This document shows, piece after piece, positions 7,843-16,284 of a stretch of 64,000 bases of DNA. The position numbers and the translations under genes were made by a program. The DNA comes from UBA4665 sp036388555 (GTDB lineage: Bacteria > Patescibacteriota > Saccharimonadia > Saccharimonadales > UBA4665). The stretch's first letter is position 1. Each line of letters opens with the position of its first letter. The notes beneath the pieces are model-generated. The model worked only from the letters and a program-made list of their open reading frames with translations. It was not told the origin of the DNA and made no database searches. The stretch lies in contig DASVRP010000016.1 in assembly GCA_036388555.1 (NCBI GenBank), positions 1 through 64,000 on the forward strand, in the 5' to 3' direction.

Positions 7843-9320
7843 ACAACATTATCCGAAGTATCGACAAGAAACTGAACAACATCACTATGTACCGGCTCAT
7901 ATTGTATGGGCTCAGCGCTCTGATCCTGCTCAGCCTGATCTTCGCGTTCACCGGGGTGCTGTCGCTGTCCCCGGTCGGTTTACTGCTGACGTTGGCCCTG
8001 GTATCGCTCGGCGGCTTCCTGGCCAACCAGGCGCTGGCAAAGATATGGCGCGTACCGCTCAACTTCGAGTCGGAAATAATCACCGCCCTCATCCTGTACT
8101 TCATATTGCCTCCGACGGATTCTGTCGAACGCGGCGCCCTCGTCTTCCTGGCCGGAGTGTTGGCCATGGCCTCCAAATTCTTCCTGGCCCGGCGCCGCGC
8201 CCATATCTTCAATCCGGCGGCTTTCGCCGCCGCAGCCCTCGGCCTGACCGGACTGCTATATGCATCGTGGTGGGTCGGCAGCAGCGCACTCTGGCCGTTC
8301 GTTCTGCTGCTCGGCCTGCTGGTCGTCCGTAAGATCCGGCGCTTCCCGATGTTCCTGACCTTTGCCGGCGTCGCCTTGTTGATGGTCGTACTGGTGGCTA
8401 TCGCCCGGCAGCAATCCGCCGGTGAAGCCGTAAGCCTGGCGATTACCTCGTCACCCCTGATATTCCTGGGTACCATCATGTTGACCGAACCGCTTACCAT
8501 GCCGGCGCGGCGCGGGCAGCAGATCATCTTCGCGGCCATTGTCGGCGGCCTGTATGCGCTCCATCCGAGCGCCGGCAGCTTCTATGTTTCGCCAGAGATA
8601 GCACTGCTGGCGGGTAACCTCTATGTGGCAGTAGCCAACCCGCGCCAGCGGATAAAAATGACTCTGAAGGAGGTCCAGCGCATCTCGGACAAGGTAGCGA
8701 ATTATGTGTTCACGCCTGACATGCCGGTACAGTACAAAGCAGGGCAGTACATGGAATGGACACTCCCGCCGAAGGGCGCTGACAGCCGCGGCAACCGCCG
8801 GACATTCACCATCGCCTCATCGCCAACAGAGGAAACCGTGCAGCTCGGGGTCAAGTTCTACGAGCCGTCCAGCAGCTTCAAAAAGCGTCTGCGCGAGCTG
8901 AAACCCGGACAATATCTGTATGCAGGCCAGGTCGCCGGCGACTTCACGCTGCCGGCCGACAAGGCAGAGAAGCTGATATTTATTGCCGGCGGCATCGGCA
9001 TCACGCCGTTCCGCAGCATGCTGAAGCAGCTCATCGACAGCGGTGAGACACGCGACATCATCCTCATCTATCTGCTAGCCAACGCCGCCGAGCAAGCCTA
9101 CCGTGACGTCCTCGATGCCGCTGGCAAACATGGCGTCAAAGTCCGTGTTATAACAGGCGCATTCAGTCCGGAGCTACTCAGCAAAGCAGCGCCGGACTTT
9201 GCGTCACGGCACTTCTATCTATCCGGCCCGCGGGCCATGGTCGACGGCATCCGCGGCCAGCTGACCACCAAGGGTGTCAGCCGCAGCCGGATTACCAGTG
9301 ATTACTTCTCCGGGTATTAA
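7839..9320 (+). CDS. NqrB/RnfD-like membrane domain fused to a ferredoxin-NAD(P)H reductase-like domain
   Basis: A 493-residue fusion. Residues 15-260 form about nine hydrophobic helices typical of NqrB/RnfD-like proteins, including LFNPAAFA-like IFNPAAFAAAALGL. Residues 265-493 are a flavin reductase: RRTFTIASSP (FAD site), FIAGGIGITPFRSML (pyridine nucleotide site) and FYLSGPRAMVDGI near the C-terminus. It would move electrons from cytosolic NAD(P)H through membrane flavin to the FMN-binding protein outside. The ATGA overlap couples it to apbE. In Nqr and Rnf these activities sit on separate subunits; the single-chain form is notable. The final electron acceptor is unknown. Confidence 0.85.
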   Translation: MNNIIRSIDKKLNNITMYRLILYGLSALILLSLIFAFTGVLSLSPVGLLLTLALVSLGGFLANQALAKIWRVPLNFESEIITALILYFILPPTDSVERGALVFLAGVLAMASKFFLARRRAHIFNPAAFAAAALGLTGLLYASWWVGSSALWPFVLLLGLLVVRKIRRFPMFLTFAGVALLMVVLVAIARQQSAGEAVSLAITSSPLIFLGTIMLTEPLTMPARRGQQIIFAAIVGGLYALHPSAGSFYVSPEIALLAGNLYVAVANPRQRIKMTLKEVQRISDKVANYVFTPDMPVQYKAGQYMEWTLPPKGADSRGNRRTFTIASSPTEETVQLGVKFYEPSSSFKKRLRELKPGQYLYAGQVAGDFTLPADKAEKLIFIAGGIGITPFRSMLKQLIDSGETRDIILIYLLANAAEQAYRDVLDAAGKHGVKVRVITGAFSPELLSKAAPDFASRHFYLSGPRAMVDGIRGQLTTKGVSRSRITSDYFSGY

Positions 9321-9372
9321 TATACATAACCGGTATTGCATTTGTAGTGTGTTTGTTGTATAATTCATGATT

Positions 9373-10113
9373 ATGTCTTCATTACAGAAGCCCGTATTAT
9401 TGTCCCGATCCGAGCTCGGGTATGGCATTGATGATGTGTCGCGTGAACTACCTGTCGATGCTATCGACCCGGTGCTTGAAAGGATGCAGCATGACCCGTC
9501 TGTCGCCAACGGTGTCCATAAGGCAGCAGAGCTACTCCTGACCGAAGCAGCAGTATCAGTCGTGCTTATTGACGTCACCGACCCCACCGACTCTATCAGG
9601 CCGGAAAATCCACCGGTATACCACCGAAAGTTACAATTAGGTTTCAACGATCATGGCGCCGGTACCGAGAGTGACTACAAGGTGCTGCTCAATGTACAGC
9701 CGGATTCAGAAGCTCCTATCGGCCAGTTCGTGCTGTACTCCCCGGCGGATGAAGCAGGCGAGCCACTGAACATGACGTTCCACCGGTCGCGCTTTAGTAA
9801 CGTCCGCCTGCCGTCAAAAAATCTGGATTTTCCGAAACATGTACCTAACCCGATCAAGACTGCCGCGGCGGCCAGGTACCATAACAGGGAGGATTACGAA
9901 TTCCTGCTGTTCGGCGGCCAGGACACGCCACATAAACTGGCCGATACGTTCGAATCAATCGGCTTCAGGTTCGATGACGAGCCGTATGACTGGGATGAAT
10001 ACGATGAGATCAGGTTCGCCACCGTACCGCGCGGCCGCCATGAGTGGCCGGACGGTCAGTTCAAGAAGCAGGTCAATAAGCTTTGGGATCCGGACGACAT
10101 AGTAGAACTGTAA
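9373..10113 (+). CDS. Orphan protein (246 aa)
   Basis: An acidic soluble protein with no domain that I recognise. The start at 9373 is preferred to the ATG at 9367 because TATAAT lies 8 nt before it, the leaderless spacing seen across the window. The C-terminus has an Asp/Glu/Tyr/Trp-rich stretch (FDDEPYDWDEYDEIRF). It ends at a strong bidirectional terminator. Confidence 0.65.
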   Translation: MSSLQKPVLLSRSELGYGIDDVSRELPVDAIDPVLERMQHDPSVANGVHKAAELLLTEAAVSVVLIDVTDPTDSIRPENPPVYHRKLQLGFNDHGAGTESDYKVLLNVQPDSEAPIGQFVLYSPADEAGEPLNMTFHRSRFSNVRLPSKNLDFPKHVPNPIKTAAAARYHNREDYEFLLFGGQDTPHKLADTFESIGFRFDDEPYDWDEYDEIRFATVPRGRHEWPDGQFKKQVNKLWDPDDIVEL

Positions 10114-10120
10114 GTTGTAT

Positions 10121-10163
10121 GAACACATGAAAAGCGGCCACCCGGGCCGCTTTTCATGTGTTC
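10121..10163. terminator. Bidirectional intrinsic terminator
   Basis: A near-perfect hairpin with GAACACATGAAAAGCGGCC and its complement around an ACCC loop; A- and T-tracts in the stem serve both strands. It separates the convergent genes at 9373 (+) and 10180 (-). Confidence 0.9.
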
Positions 10164-10179
10164 AGGTGTAGTCTGACCG

Positions 10180-10974
10180 TTAGTCCCGGTCGCCGTCGCC
10201 ATCCACGTCGATACGCTCCTTGCGGACTTCCTCGTTGACCTGACGTTCCTCGGTGACGGTCTCCTTGTTCAGGCGGACGCGCTCCTTCGGTACGGTCTTC
10301 TTCTCGATGACGGGGACTTCCTCGTTCAGGACGACTTCGTGTTCCTCATCTGATAGATCAGGGCCACTGGTGGCGCGGCCGACGTTCTCATCGGTGATCG
10401 GTTCGCGCTCGATGCGGACTTCCTCGCGGGAAACAGGTACGGTCGTCTGGACGTTCTCAGTGACGACATATTTGCGCAGGCGGACCCGGCCGGCTTCCTC
10501 CTTGCGGGTACCGACGTTCAGCTCCTCCTCGGAGCGGGTCATGGCATCATCAGTCGTCGGGCCGCTGACATCATGGCCGACGGTACCCCTGGCATCACCG
10601 TCATCATCGACAGCAGTGACCTCGCCGTCATCCTCGTCGTCTTCGTCATCTGCAGTGCCAGCTCCATCCCGGAATTTACGGTAATGGCGGTACAGCGTCG
10701 CCTGCTCGGCAGGATTCAGTTCGCCATCTTCCTCGATGCCAGGTGCGGTCGTGATCGCTTCGGCGGTCGTTGAGAAGCGGATGCCATCCTCAGTCGGTTC
10801 AGCCAGCGACACCGGCACGAAGTTCGTCTTGCTGCCGAACAATCCCGTCTTTGATTTCACCGTAGCCCATGTCGGTTCTTCGGTATCTCCGTCGACATAT
10901 AGCTGGTCGATCGTTCCGACTTCATCCCCATTTTCATCGAGTACGGTCTGTCCCATCCAGTTTTTGTAATCCAT
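10180..10974 (-). CDS. PRC-barrel / DUF2382 stress-type protein
   Basis: A 264-residue protein. Residues 1-75 fit a PRC-barrel (WMGQTVLDENGDEVGTIDQLYVD), followed by an acidic Asp-rich linker (about 110-150). The last 110 residues have the DUF2382 pattern of charged repeats: VRLRKYVV, VPVSREEVRIEREPI, VLNEEVPV and RVRLNKETV. In other bacteria this pair occurs in YsnF/AvaK-type proteins linked to general stress, with no enzymatic role established. AAGGAGGG lies 7 nt before the ATG. It is convergent with the gene at 9373. Confidence 0.85.
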   Translation of the reverse strand: MDYKNWMGQTVLDENGDEVGTIDQLYVDGDTEEPTWATVKSKTGLFGSKTNFVPVSLAEPTEDGIRFSTTAEAITTAPGIEEDGELNPAEQATLYRHYRKFRDGAGTADDEDDEDDGEVTAVDDDGDARGTVGHDVSGPTTDDAMTRSEEELNVGTRKEEAGRVRLRKYVVTENVQTTVPVSREEVRIEREPITDENVGRATSGPDLSDEEHEVVLNEEVPVIEKKTVPKERVRLNKETVTEERQVNEEVRKERIDVDGDGDRD

Positions 10975-11128
10975 ATCTGTCCCTCCTTCAATTACTGTAC
11001 GTGTCTCATGATAGGAGGGGACGGATGATGTGGCAGTTAAATAAATGGCTCTTACGCCATGAGTGTAAATTTACTGTATAGTAACGGTAAGGAGCGGGCT
11101 GGAGCCAGAGGTGCGCTATACTGGTGCC

Positions 11129-11575
11129 ATGAGTAACGATGTAGATAATTTTACCGGTGTCAAGATTGCGCTATTGCTCGGCAGCGAGCTGCTGATCATA
11201 CAGCGCGACGACATACCAGGTCTGAGCTTTGCCGGTTTATGGGATTTCCCCGGCGGTGGCAGGGATGCAGGTGAGACGCCGTTTGAGTGCATTGCCCGTG
11301 AAGTCGACGAAGAGCTCGGCATCAGACTGCTTCCGGAAATAATCATCTGGCAGCGGACATTCCCGTCTATGCTAGAGCCCGGCATGATAGCGTATTTCAT
11401 GGTAGCCCGCATCAGTCAGTCCGACGTCGATAACGTACGGTTTGGCGACGAGGGGCAAGGCTGGAAACTCATGCCGGTCGATCAATTCATGCAGTTAGAG
11501 GACGCTGTTCCGTACCTGAAGCCGCGCATGCAAGCCTACCTGGATGACACACGGCAGGCGGCACCACATGCTTAA
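11129..11575 (+). CDS. Nudix hydrolase
   Basis: A 148-residue Nudix protein. The box is intact: GGGRDAGETPFECIAREV followed by DEELGI, with the Glu residues that bind Mg2+. The opening FTGVKIALLLGSELLIIQRD and GLWDFPGG resemble the MutT/NTP pyrophosphohydrolase group, but the substrate cannot be read from sequence. The start at 11129 follows TATACT by 6 nt (leaderless); a GTG at 11111 with a GGAG upstream is an alternative. It overlaps the next gene by 8 nt, so the two are likely cotranscribed. Confidence 0.85.
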   Translation: MSNDVDNFTGVKIALLLGSELLIIQRDDIPGLSFAGLWDFPGGGRDAGETPFECIAREVDEELGIRLLPEIIIWQRTFPSMLEPGMIAYFMVARISQSDVDNVRFGDEGQGWKLMPVDQFMQLEDAVPYLKPRMQAYLDDTRQAAPHA

Positions 11576-12164
11576 GGCGATGGTCTTTGATGCCGGCGGC
11601 GTCCTTCTCAATAAGGATGTCGCGACCGCGGCAGCCCTCCAGCGTGAGTTAGGCCTGACCGACGAGCAGATGGACGACATGCACCAGCGGTTCCTGCCGC
11701 TGCTCGGTGCCGGGCTGATCGATGAGGCCAGATTCTGGCAGAAGGTCAGTGACGCCTACGGCACACGGACCGTTTCTGTGTCGGAGAATGTACTCGGTGG
11801 CGACTATGCTAAGAATCTTGTCATCAACCAAGAGCTATACGCATATATCGACAAACTCAAAACACGCAGCATACGCATCGCCATGCTCTCCGATACCATC
11901 CCACCCCATGTCGAGGCCATGCGCGAGGCTGGTATGTACGGACCCTTCGACAATCTCTTCTTTTCCTGCGATATCGGCCTGCGCAAGCCCGACCCGGCCA
12001 TCTATCGATATGTATTGTCGAAATTAGAGCTGTCAGCAGCTGAAGTCGGCTTCACCGATGACCTTGAAACGAATGTCACCGCCGCCCGGGCGCAGGGGAT
12101 GAAGGCAGTACAATTCAGGGATACGCAGCAGTTCATCGCAGACACGAAGGAATGGTTCTCATAA
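11568..12164 (+). CDS. HAD-superfamily hydrolase
   Basis: A 198-residue haloacid dehalogenase-like hydrolase. Motif I is MVFDAGGVLL, motif II is IAMLSDT, motif III is LRKPDPAIY, and motif IV is VGFTDDLETNV. The cap is the small helical type C1. The second motif-I acid, usually Asp for phosphatases, is Gly, as in the YihX-like group, so phosphatase activity on small metabolites is plausible but unproven. The start overlaps the Nudix gene. Confidence 0.85.
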   Translation: MLKAMVFDAGGVLLNKDVATAAALQRELGLTDEQMDDMHQRFLPLLGAGLIDEARFWQKVSDAYGTRTVSVSENVLGGDYAKNLVINQELYAYIDKLKTRSIRIAMLSDTIPPHVEAMREAGMYGPFDNLFFSCDIGLRKPDPAIYRYVLSKLELSAAEVGFTDDLETNVTAARAQGMKAVQFRDTQQFIADTKEWFS

Positions 12165-12170
12165 GATGCA

Positions 12171-12737
12171 TCACCCGGCCGTTGGCCCGGTTTCCATATG
12201 TGACATGATCTGACCATACGTCGCATCGATATCACCGAATACCGGTTCGATGATGACACAATCAGGCCTTCCGGCCAGGGTAGCCTGCAAATCGTCATAC
12301 ATCGCTTTCAATTTCGTGACGCCACCGCTCGTCTCAAGGATGCCGCCAGGGCGGAAACCTGTCGGATTGCCTCCGGCTTGGCCACGGAGGATAAACCGGC
12401 GGATCGCCTCCTCCTTCGGGACTATCAGGGCAAATTCACAGATTGCAGCACCGCACCGCTGTGCCACCTGACTGAACCTGTCAAGGTTCTCAGCATTAAG
12501 TATATTTGGGATGACGACATCGTATCCGCTCGTCAGGTGAGCCTCCGCCATAGCTTGTGACAGTTTGAGCTTCTGCTCAGTCGACCGCACCCTCTCAGCT
12601 CGCCATTGGCCCATCATGGACCAAACCTCGTCCATATCGAGGTTCAGGGCGAGGGTATGTTCGTCAGCGTACCGCTGAGCGAGCGTGCTTTTACCGATCC
12701 CGCACGGGCCGTTAAGTAGTAGTAATCTGGGCTTCAT
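12171..12737 (-). CDS. P-loop kinase-like ATPase (AAA_33 type)
   Basis: A 188-residue protein with a Walker A motif at the start (LLNGPCGIGKSTLA). A DMDEV segment follows at about residue 35, where small-molecule kinases have a catalytic Asp. The size and layout resemble gluconate-kinase-like or zeta-toxin-like P-loop kinases. No adjacent antitoxin is evident. AAGGAGG lies 4 nt before the ATG. It converges with the HAD gene across 6 nt. Substrate unknown. Confidence 0.75.
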   Translation of the reverse strand: MKPRLLLLNGPCGIGKSTLAQRYADEHTLALNLDMDEVWSMMGQWRAERVRSTEQKLKLSQAMAEAHLTSGYDVVIPNILNAENLDRFSQVAQRCGAAICEFALIVPKEEAIRRFILRGQAGGNPTGFRPGGILETSGGVTKLKAMYDDLQATLAGRPDCVIIEPVFGDIDATYGQIMSHMETGPTAG

Positions 12738-12791
12738 TGAGCCTCCTTTTTGTTCTGCTTCCAGAGGGAAGCGTATTGATGTATATAAAGT

Positions 12792-13412
12792 CTAGCGGCC
12801 GCGGAAATAGAATGTCGTCTCAGCACGGCGGGGTGCTTTGGTGGTGATTCCCATATGTGGATTGCTGGGATTGAAGATAACGGTGTCACCGGCTTCGATA
12901 TCAAGGCTGGTCATGACGGGCGATAGATTGTCGGTATCGACCATGCCGTCGAGCAGAAGGCGGGTATTCTCAACCTGCAGCGTATCCCAAAGTTCAATCG
13001 GCATATCGTCCTGGGTGGCCGGGCCGCGCTTGAGGACGTTGATGATATAGGCGCCTCTAAGAGCACGCGAGATGGAAAGCATCTCATCGCCCTCTTCGCC
13101 GTCCGCATGGAGAGAAGTAATACCGAAGTCTTCCCATTCCTCGGGTCCGGGAATCCGTCCTTCTGCGCGGGCCGCTGCGAGTCCGGCTACGCTGGTGTCG
13201 TAATTGAAGGTCATCGTCGTATTGTTGATGCCGCCATCAAGTCCCATATCGGTAGCGATATCGATGCTTTGATTGAATGCATCGGGCACGGCAGCACTGA
13301 CGACGAATCCTGGTAGCTCGCCAGCTAGTACGCGCTCCATAGTATCAGCTAACTCATCAGGGGTAATTTCAGCGATAGCAGGGGGTTTCTGAACATCCAA
13401 TGCTCTGATCAT
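12792..13412 (-). CDS. Orphan protein with a cupin-like C-terminus
   Basis: A 206-residue protein. The C-terminal LDIEAGDTVIFNPSNPHMG followed by an Arg-Arg-Ala-Glu-Thr strand resembles the last strands of cupin or 2-oxoglutarate oxygenase-like double-stranded beta-helix folds, but the metal-binding triad is not clear. The start at 13412 is chosen because the -10 hexamer of a consensus promoter lies exactly 7 nt upstream; starts further upstream fall inside that promoter. No Shine-Dalgarno sequence. Function unknown. Confidence 0.6.
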   Translation of the reverse strand: MIRALDVQKPPAIAEITPDELADTMERVLAGELPGFVVSAAVPDAFNQSIDIATDMGLDGGINNTTMTFNYDTSVAGLAAARAEGRIPGPEEWEDFGITSLHADGEEGDEMLSISRALRGAYIINVLKRGPATQDDMPIELWDTLQVENTRLLLDGMVDTDNLSPVMTSLDIEAGDTVIFNPSNPHMGITTKAPRRAETTFYFRGR

Positions 13413-13419
13413 ATGTACC

Positions 13420-13448
13420 ATCTTACCACATTTTGCAGTTTTTTGCAA
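13420..13448 (-). promoter_or_regulatory. Promoter giving a leaderless mRNA
   Basis: Minus strand TTGCAA (13443-13448), 17-nt spacer, TAAGAT (13420-13425) preceded by TGG. The ATG at 13412 is 7 nt from the -10. Confidence 0.8.
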
Positions 13449-13561
13449 TAGCCGTTATGCTTTGTGGATACGTTATGCTTTGTGGTGGCGGTCAATCGCG
13501 AGTAATTTCGGTGAGGCTAACGGCTGATAAGTGACTTTATCATTTCATAATCGTCATGTAG

Positions 13562-14275
13562 CTAGTATCGTGGTGCATCTTCTTTGATGTCCCACGATAC
13601 ACTTTCTATGTTCCGTGATGCGATCTGAGAAAACATGTACGATGTAGCTTTGATTGTACGGACGACAGTAGCAAGGCGTGGTAGCAATATGCCATCAGGC
13701 AGTTCGAACGCATCATGTTCAATAGTCTTGTCGTCAACCCACCCATGTCCATCTGTTATAAGTTCGCCGCTCCTGACCATTACATCGCCGGTCTGCGTGT
13801 GGTAGGAAGTGATCTTTCGAAAGCGCGGACTTCGTCCTATGCCTTCGATTACGACTGGTCCATCATTTGGGGACGGATTCAGCGTCGGTGTATCAACATT
13901 GATCACGCCATCATTCATACTGCCATCATTCATACTTAATAGTCGTGGAATATATGGCACCGGTGATTGGTTCCGGCCAGCCTGATGTAAGGCCCCTTCA
14001 GGGATATACTCCGATACCGAAGCTTGTATATGGCCATACTTATATTTTCCAGCATCGTTTGCTATCAGCCCGCCATACAGGGTTGCGTGGCTCGTGAAAT
14101 AGTCTAGGACAACATCGCTGTCCGGCAGGATAATCTGTGGCTCCATCGGATGACGAGACTCACCGCTGAACCAAGCAAATTCGCCTGGAGTTAGGCCAAG
14201 ACTTGACGTAGCGGCGTTTGAAGCAGCTTCAAGTCCAGCTGCTTGTGCTGAGAGTTCATGGCGTATCTGTGACAT
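13562..14275 (-). CDS. Orphan protein (237 aa)
   Basis: A soluble protein of unknown function. The N-terminus has an Ala-rich amphipathic helix; an SMNDG motif is repeated near residues 114-122 (SMNDGSMNDG). No catalytic motif or membrane segment is recognised. It is transcribed from the promoter at 14285-14313 and starts 9 nt after its -10. The 146-nt stretch downstream of its stop, up to the cupin-like gene promoter, holds nothing I recognise. Confidence 0.6.
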   Translation of the reverse strand: MSQIRHELSAQAAGLEAASNAATSSLGLTPGEFAWFSGESRHPMEPQIILPDSDVVLDYFTSHATLYGGLIANDAGKYKYGHIQASVSEYIPEGALHQAGRNQSPVPYIPRLLSMNDGSMNDGVINVDTPTLNPSPNDGPVVIEGIGRSPRFRKITSYHTQTGDVMVRSGELITDGHGWVDDKTIEHDAFELPDGILLPRLATVVRTIKATSYMFSQIASRNIESVSWDIKEDAPRY

Positions 14276-14284
14276 ATAAGTGTT

Positions 14285-14313
14285 ATTATAGAATGTTTAA
14301 ATAGTTTATGCAA
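14285..14313 (-). promoter_or_regulatory. Consensus promoter with adjacent palindrome
   Basis: Minus strand TTGCAT (14308-14313), 17-nt spacer, TATAAT (14285-14290). A CATAG-CCGGA-CTATG palindrome lies just upstream and could be an operator. Confidence 0.75.
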
Positions 14314-14378
14314 CTCCCCATAGTCCGGCTATGAAGGCAGTAAACTCCTGCGCGTGCCACTTGTCTTCGCACACCAAT

Positions 14379-14412
14379 TGCCACTGCCTGCGGCGGTCAG
14401 GCAATTGGGGCT
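14379..14412. other. Long perfect hairpin between tRNA-Glu and an orphan gene
   Basis: CCAATTGCC and GGCAATTGG pair fully, with an inner ACTGCC/GGCGGT stem around a TGC loop. It lies just beyond the tRNA terminator and has no T-run, so it is not a standard terminator. It could be a second processing or transcription barrier, or an operator. Confidence 0.5.
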
Positions 14413-14424
14413 CGGTTCCCATGG

Positions 14425-14464
14425 CCAAGTAAAAGGCCCACCTTGCGGTGAGCCTTTTACTTGG
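14425..14464 (-). terminator. Terminator of tRNA-Glu, overlapping its CCA end
   Basis: A hairpin with AAGTAAAAGGC/GCCTTTTACTT arms and an inner TCACC/GGTGG stem around GCAA. Its first arm begins at the encoded CCA of the tRNA, so terminator folding and tRNA 3' end maturation share bases. Confidence 0.8.
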
Positions 14465-14536
14465 TGACCTCATGGAGAATCGAACTCCAATTGCCAGGAT
14501 GAGAACCTGGTGTCCTAACCGTTAGACGATGAGGCC
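14462..14536 (-). tRNA. tRNA-Glu (CUC)
   Basis: Full cloverleaf on the minus strand. The acceptor GGCCTCA pairs with TGAGGTC (one G-U). The anticodon stem is CCAGG/CCTGG with loop TTCTCAT, giving anticodon CUC. The T-arm has GTTCGATTC. The 3' CCA is encoded. CUC is the secondary Glu anticodon in most bacteria, so a UUC isoacceptor should exist elsewhere. The upstream ~260 nt have a TTC-loop hairpin (ATATGGC arms, near 14600) and a palindrome (AAATAGTCCG/CGGACTATTT, 14678-14702), but no clear consensus promoter. Confidence 0.95.
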
Positions 14537-14802
14537 ATTTCGAAGGAAAGCGCGGACAAGCTTGCTTGGAAGCATTTTCCGAGAAATGGACTTGATATGG
14601 CGAAGCCATATGAGGCCAACGATTCGTCAGTAGATTCACAAACGCCGATTTTGAAGCCTGTGTGACCTACTGTGCATAAATAGTCCGATTAACGGACTAT
14701 TTACAACCGCGTTATCTTATCACATCTGTTAGCTTGCGTCCAGATATGTATTCCATGGATTGTAAAATGTAGCAAAAAAGACGATACTAAACGTAAGCGA
14801 TT

Positions 14803-16191
14803 ATGCCCGTGACAGATTACCTCAACTATTATCTTGCGTTTACGCTGCTCTCCTACAAGCAGTCGTTTGTCCCTATGGCGCTGACAGCGCTTGGAGTGGC
14901 GGTCGGCTTCTGGGTGTTCTGGCGTATCAAGAAGAAACGGCTAGGTACGCCGGGTTCAGTCAACAAGCTGGCGGCAGCACTGCGCGACGAGAAGATGAAA
15001 TCGAGCATCATCGTCAATGCTATCGAAGATGGCGTCGTGCTATTCGATGATCAGAAGATCATCCGATCCTTCAATCCCGGCGCCGGGATCATCCTGAGCT
15101 GGAAACCTGAAGAGGCGATGAACCTCGACTATACGAACATCATCAAGCTCGTGAACAAAGAGGGTGAGGCCCTGTCTGACGCCGAAGACCCGTTCCAGCG
15201 CGTATTCAAGGAAAAGACGACCATCCGTGTCAATGACGCAGCCTTATCGATCCAGGGTGGCAAGTTGGTACCGATCAGCCTGCATGTGTCGCCGCTCATC
15301 GAGGATAACGGTCCGTTGGCCGGCCAGCACGTCTATGCGGCCGTCGCCGTCTTCCGCGATGTCACCAAGGAGCGGCAGGAAGAATCGCAGCGCGCTGAAT
15401 TCATCAGTACGGCCAGCCACGAGATGCGCACTCCGGTCGCCGCCATCGAAGGCTATCTGGCATTGGCGCTCAACGACCGGGTCAGCACCGTTGACAGCCG
15501 GGCGCGCGATTATCTTGAGAAGGCACATACCAGCACCGAGCACCTGGGCAAACTCTTCCAGGACCTGCTGACCAGCGCCAAAGCCGAGGACGGCCGGCTC
15601 AGCAGCCACCCGGTCGTCATAGAGATGGGCGAATATCTGCAGCAGATCACCGAGGACCTGCGCTTCTCAGCCGTCAAAAAGGGATTGAACATCGAGTTCG
15701 CTGTCGGTTCAAGCCAGGTGATCAATGCCCGTGAGGACCTCGGCCATGTCGTCCGGCCGCTGTACTACGTCCTGGCTGACGCCGACCGGCTGCGCGAAGT
15801 CATTACCAACATCTTCGACAACGCCGTCAAATACACCGACCAGGGCAAGATATCCGTCGGCCTGACCGGGAATAACGAAGTCGTCCAGTTCTACGTCCGT
15901 GATACCGGCCCAGGCATCCCAGGCGACGACCTGCCGCATCTGTTCCAGAAATTCTACCGGGTCGACAACTCAGCGACCCGTACCGTCGGTGGCACCGGGC
16001 TCGGCCTGTTTATCTGCCGCAAGATAGTAGAGCTGTACCGTGGACGGGTCTGGGCCGAAAGCGTGGTCGGGCAGGGCAGCACGTTCTTCATCAACCTGCC
16101 GAGGCTCTCAACCCAACAGGCCGGACAACTGCAGGCGGCCGAAGCGAATACGAACGCTCTGCCGACGATCACTTCACTGGCATCCTCATAG
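14803..16191 (+). CDS. PAS-domain sensor histidine kinase
   Basis: A 462-residue kinase. One membrane helix (about 22-42) leads into a PAS domain (70-190, with IVNAIEDGVVLFDD). The HisKA helix has the phosphorylated His206 in ISTASHEMRTP. The ATPase domain has the N-box (ITNIFDNAVKYT), G1 (VRDTGPGIP), F-box (LFQKFYRVD) and G2 (GGTGLGLFIC). The extracytoplasmic part is minimal, so the signal is probably membrane or cytoplasmic. The partner response regulator is encoded 93 nt downstream. Confidence 0.95.
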   Translation: MPVTDYLNYYLAFTLLSYKQSFVPMALTALGVAVGFWVFWRIKKKRLGTPGSVNKLAAALRDEKMKSSIIVNAIEDGVVLFDDQKIIRSFNPGAGIILSWKPEEAMNLDYTNIIKLVNKEGEALSDAEDPFQRVFKEKTTIRVNDAALSIQGGKLVPISLHVSPLIEDNGPLAGQHVYAAVAVFRDVTKERQEESQRAEFISTASHEMRTPVAAIEGYLALALNDRVSTVDSRARDYLEKAHTSTEHLGKLFQDLLTSAKAEDGRLSSHPVVIEMGEYLQQITEDLRFSAVKKGLNIEFAVGSSQVINAREDLGHVVRPLYYVLADADRLREVITNIFDNAVKYTDQGKISVGLTGNNEVVQFYVRDTGPGIPGDDLPHLFQKFYRVDNSATRTVGGTGLGLFICRKIVELYRGRVWAESVVGQGSTFFINLPRLSTQQAGQLQAAEANTNALPTITSLASS

Positions 16192-16284
16192 ACAATCGCG
16201 CAAATATGATACAATGTGCCTAAACATTAGCACTTCTAACGTATAACCAGCCATTAACAGCCAAAGCAGATAGGGGCAACCAGA

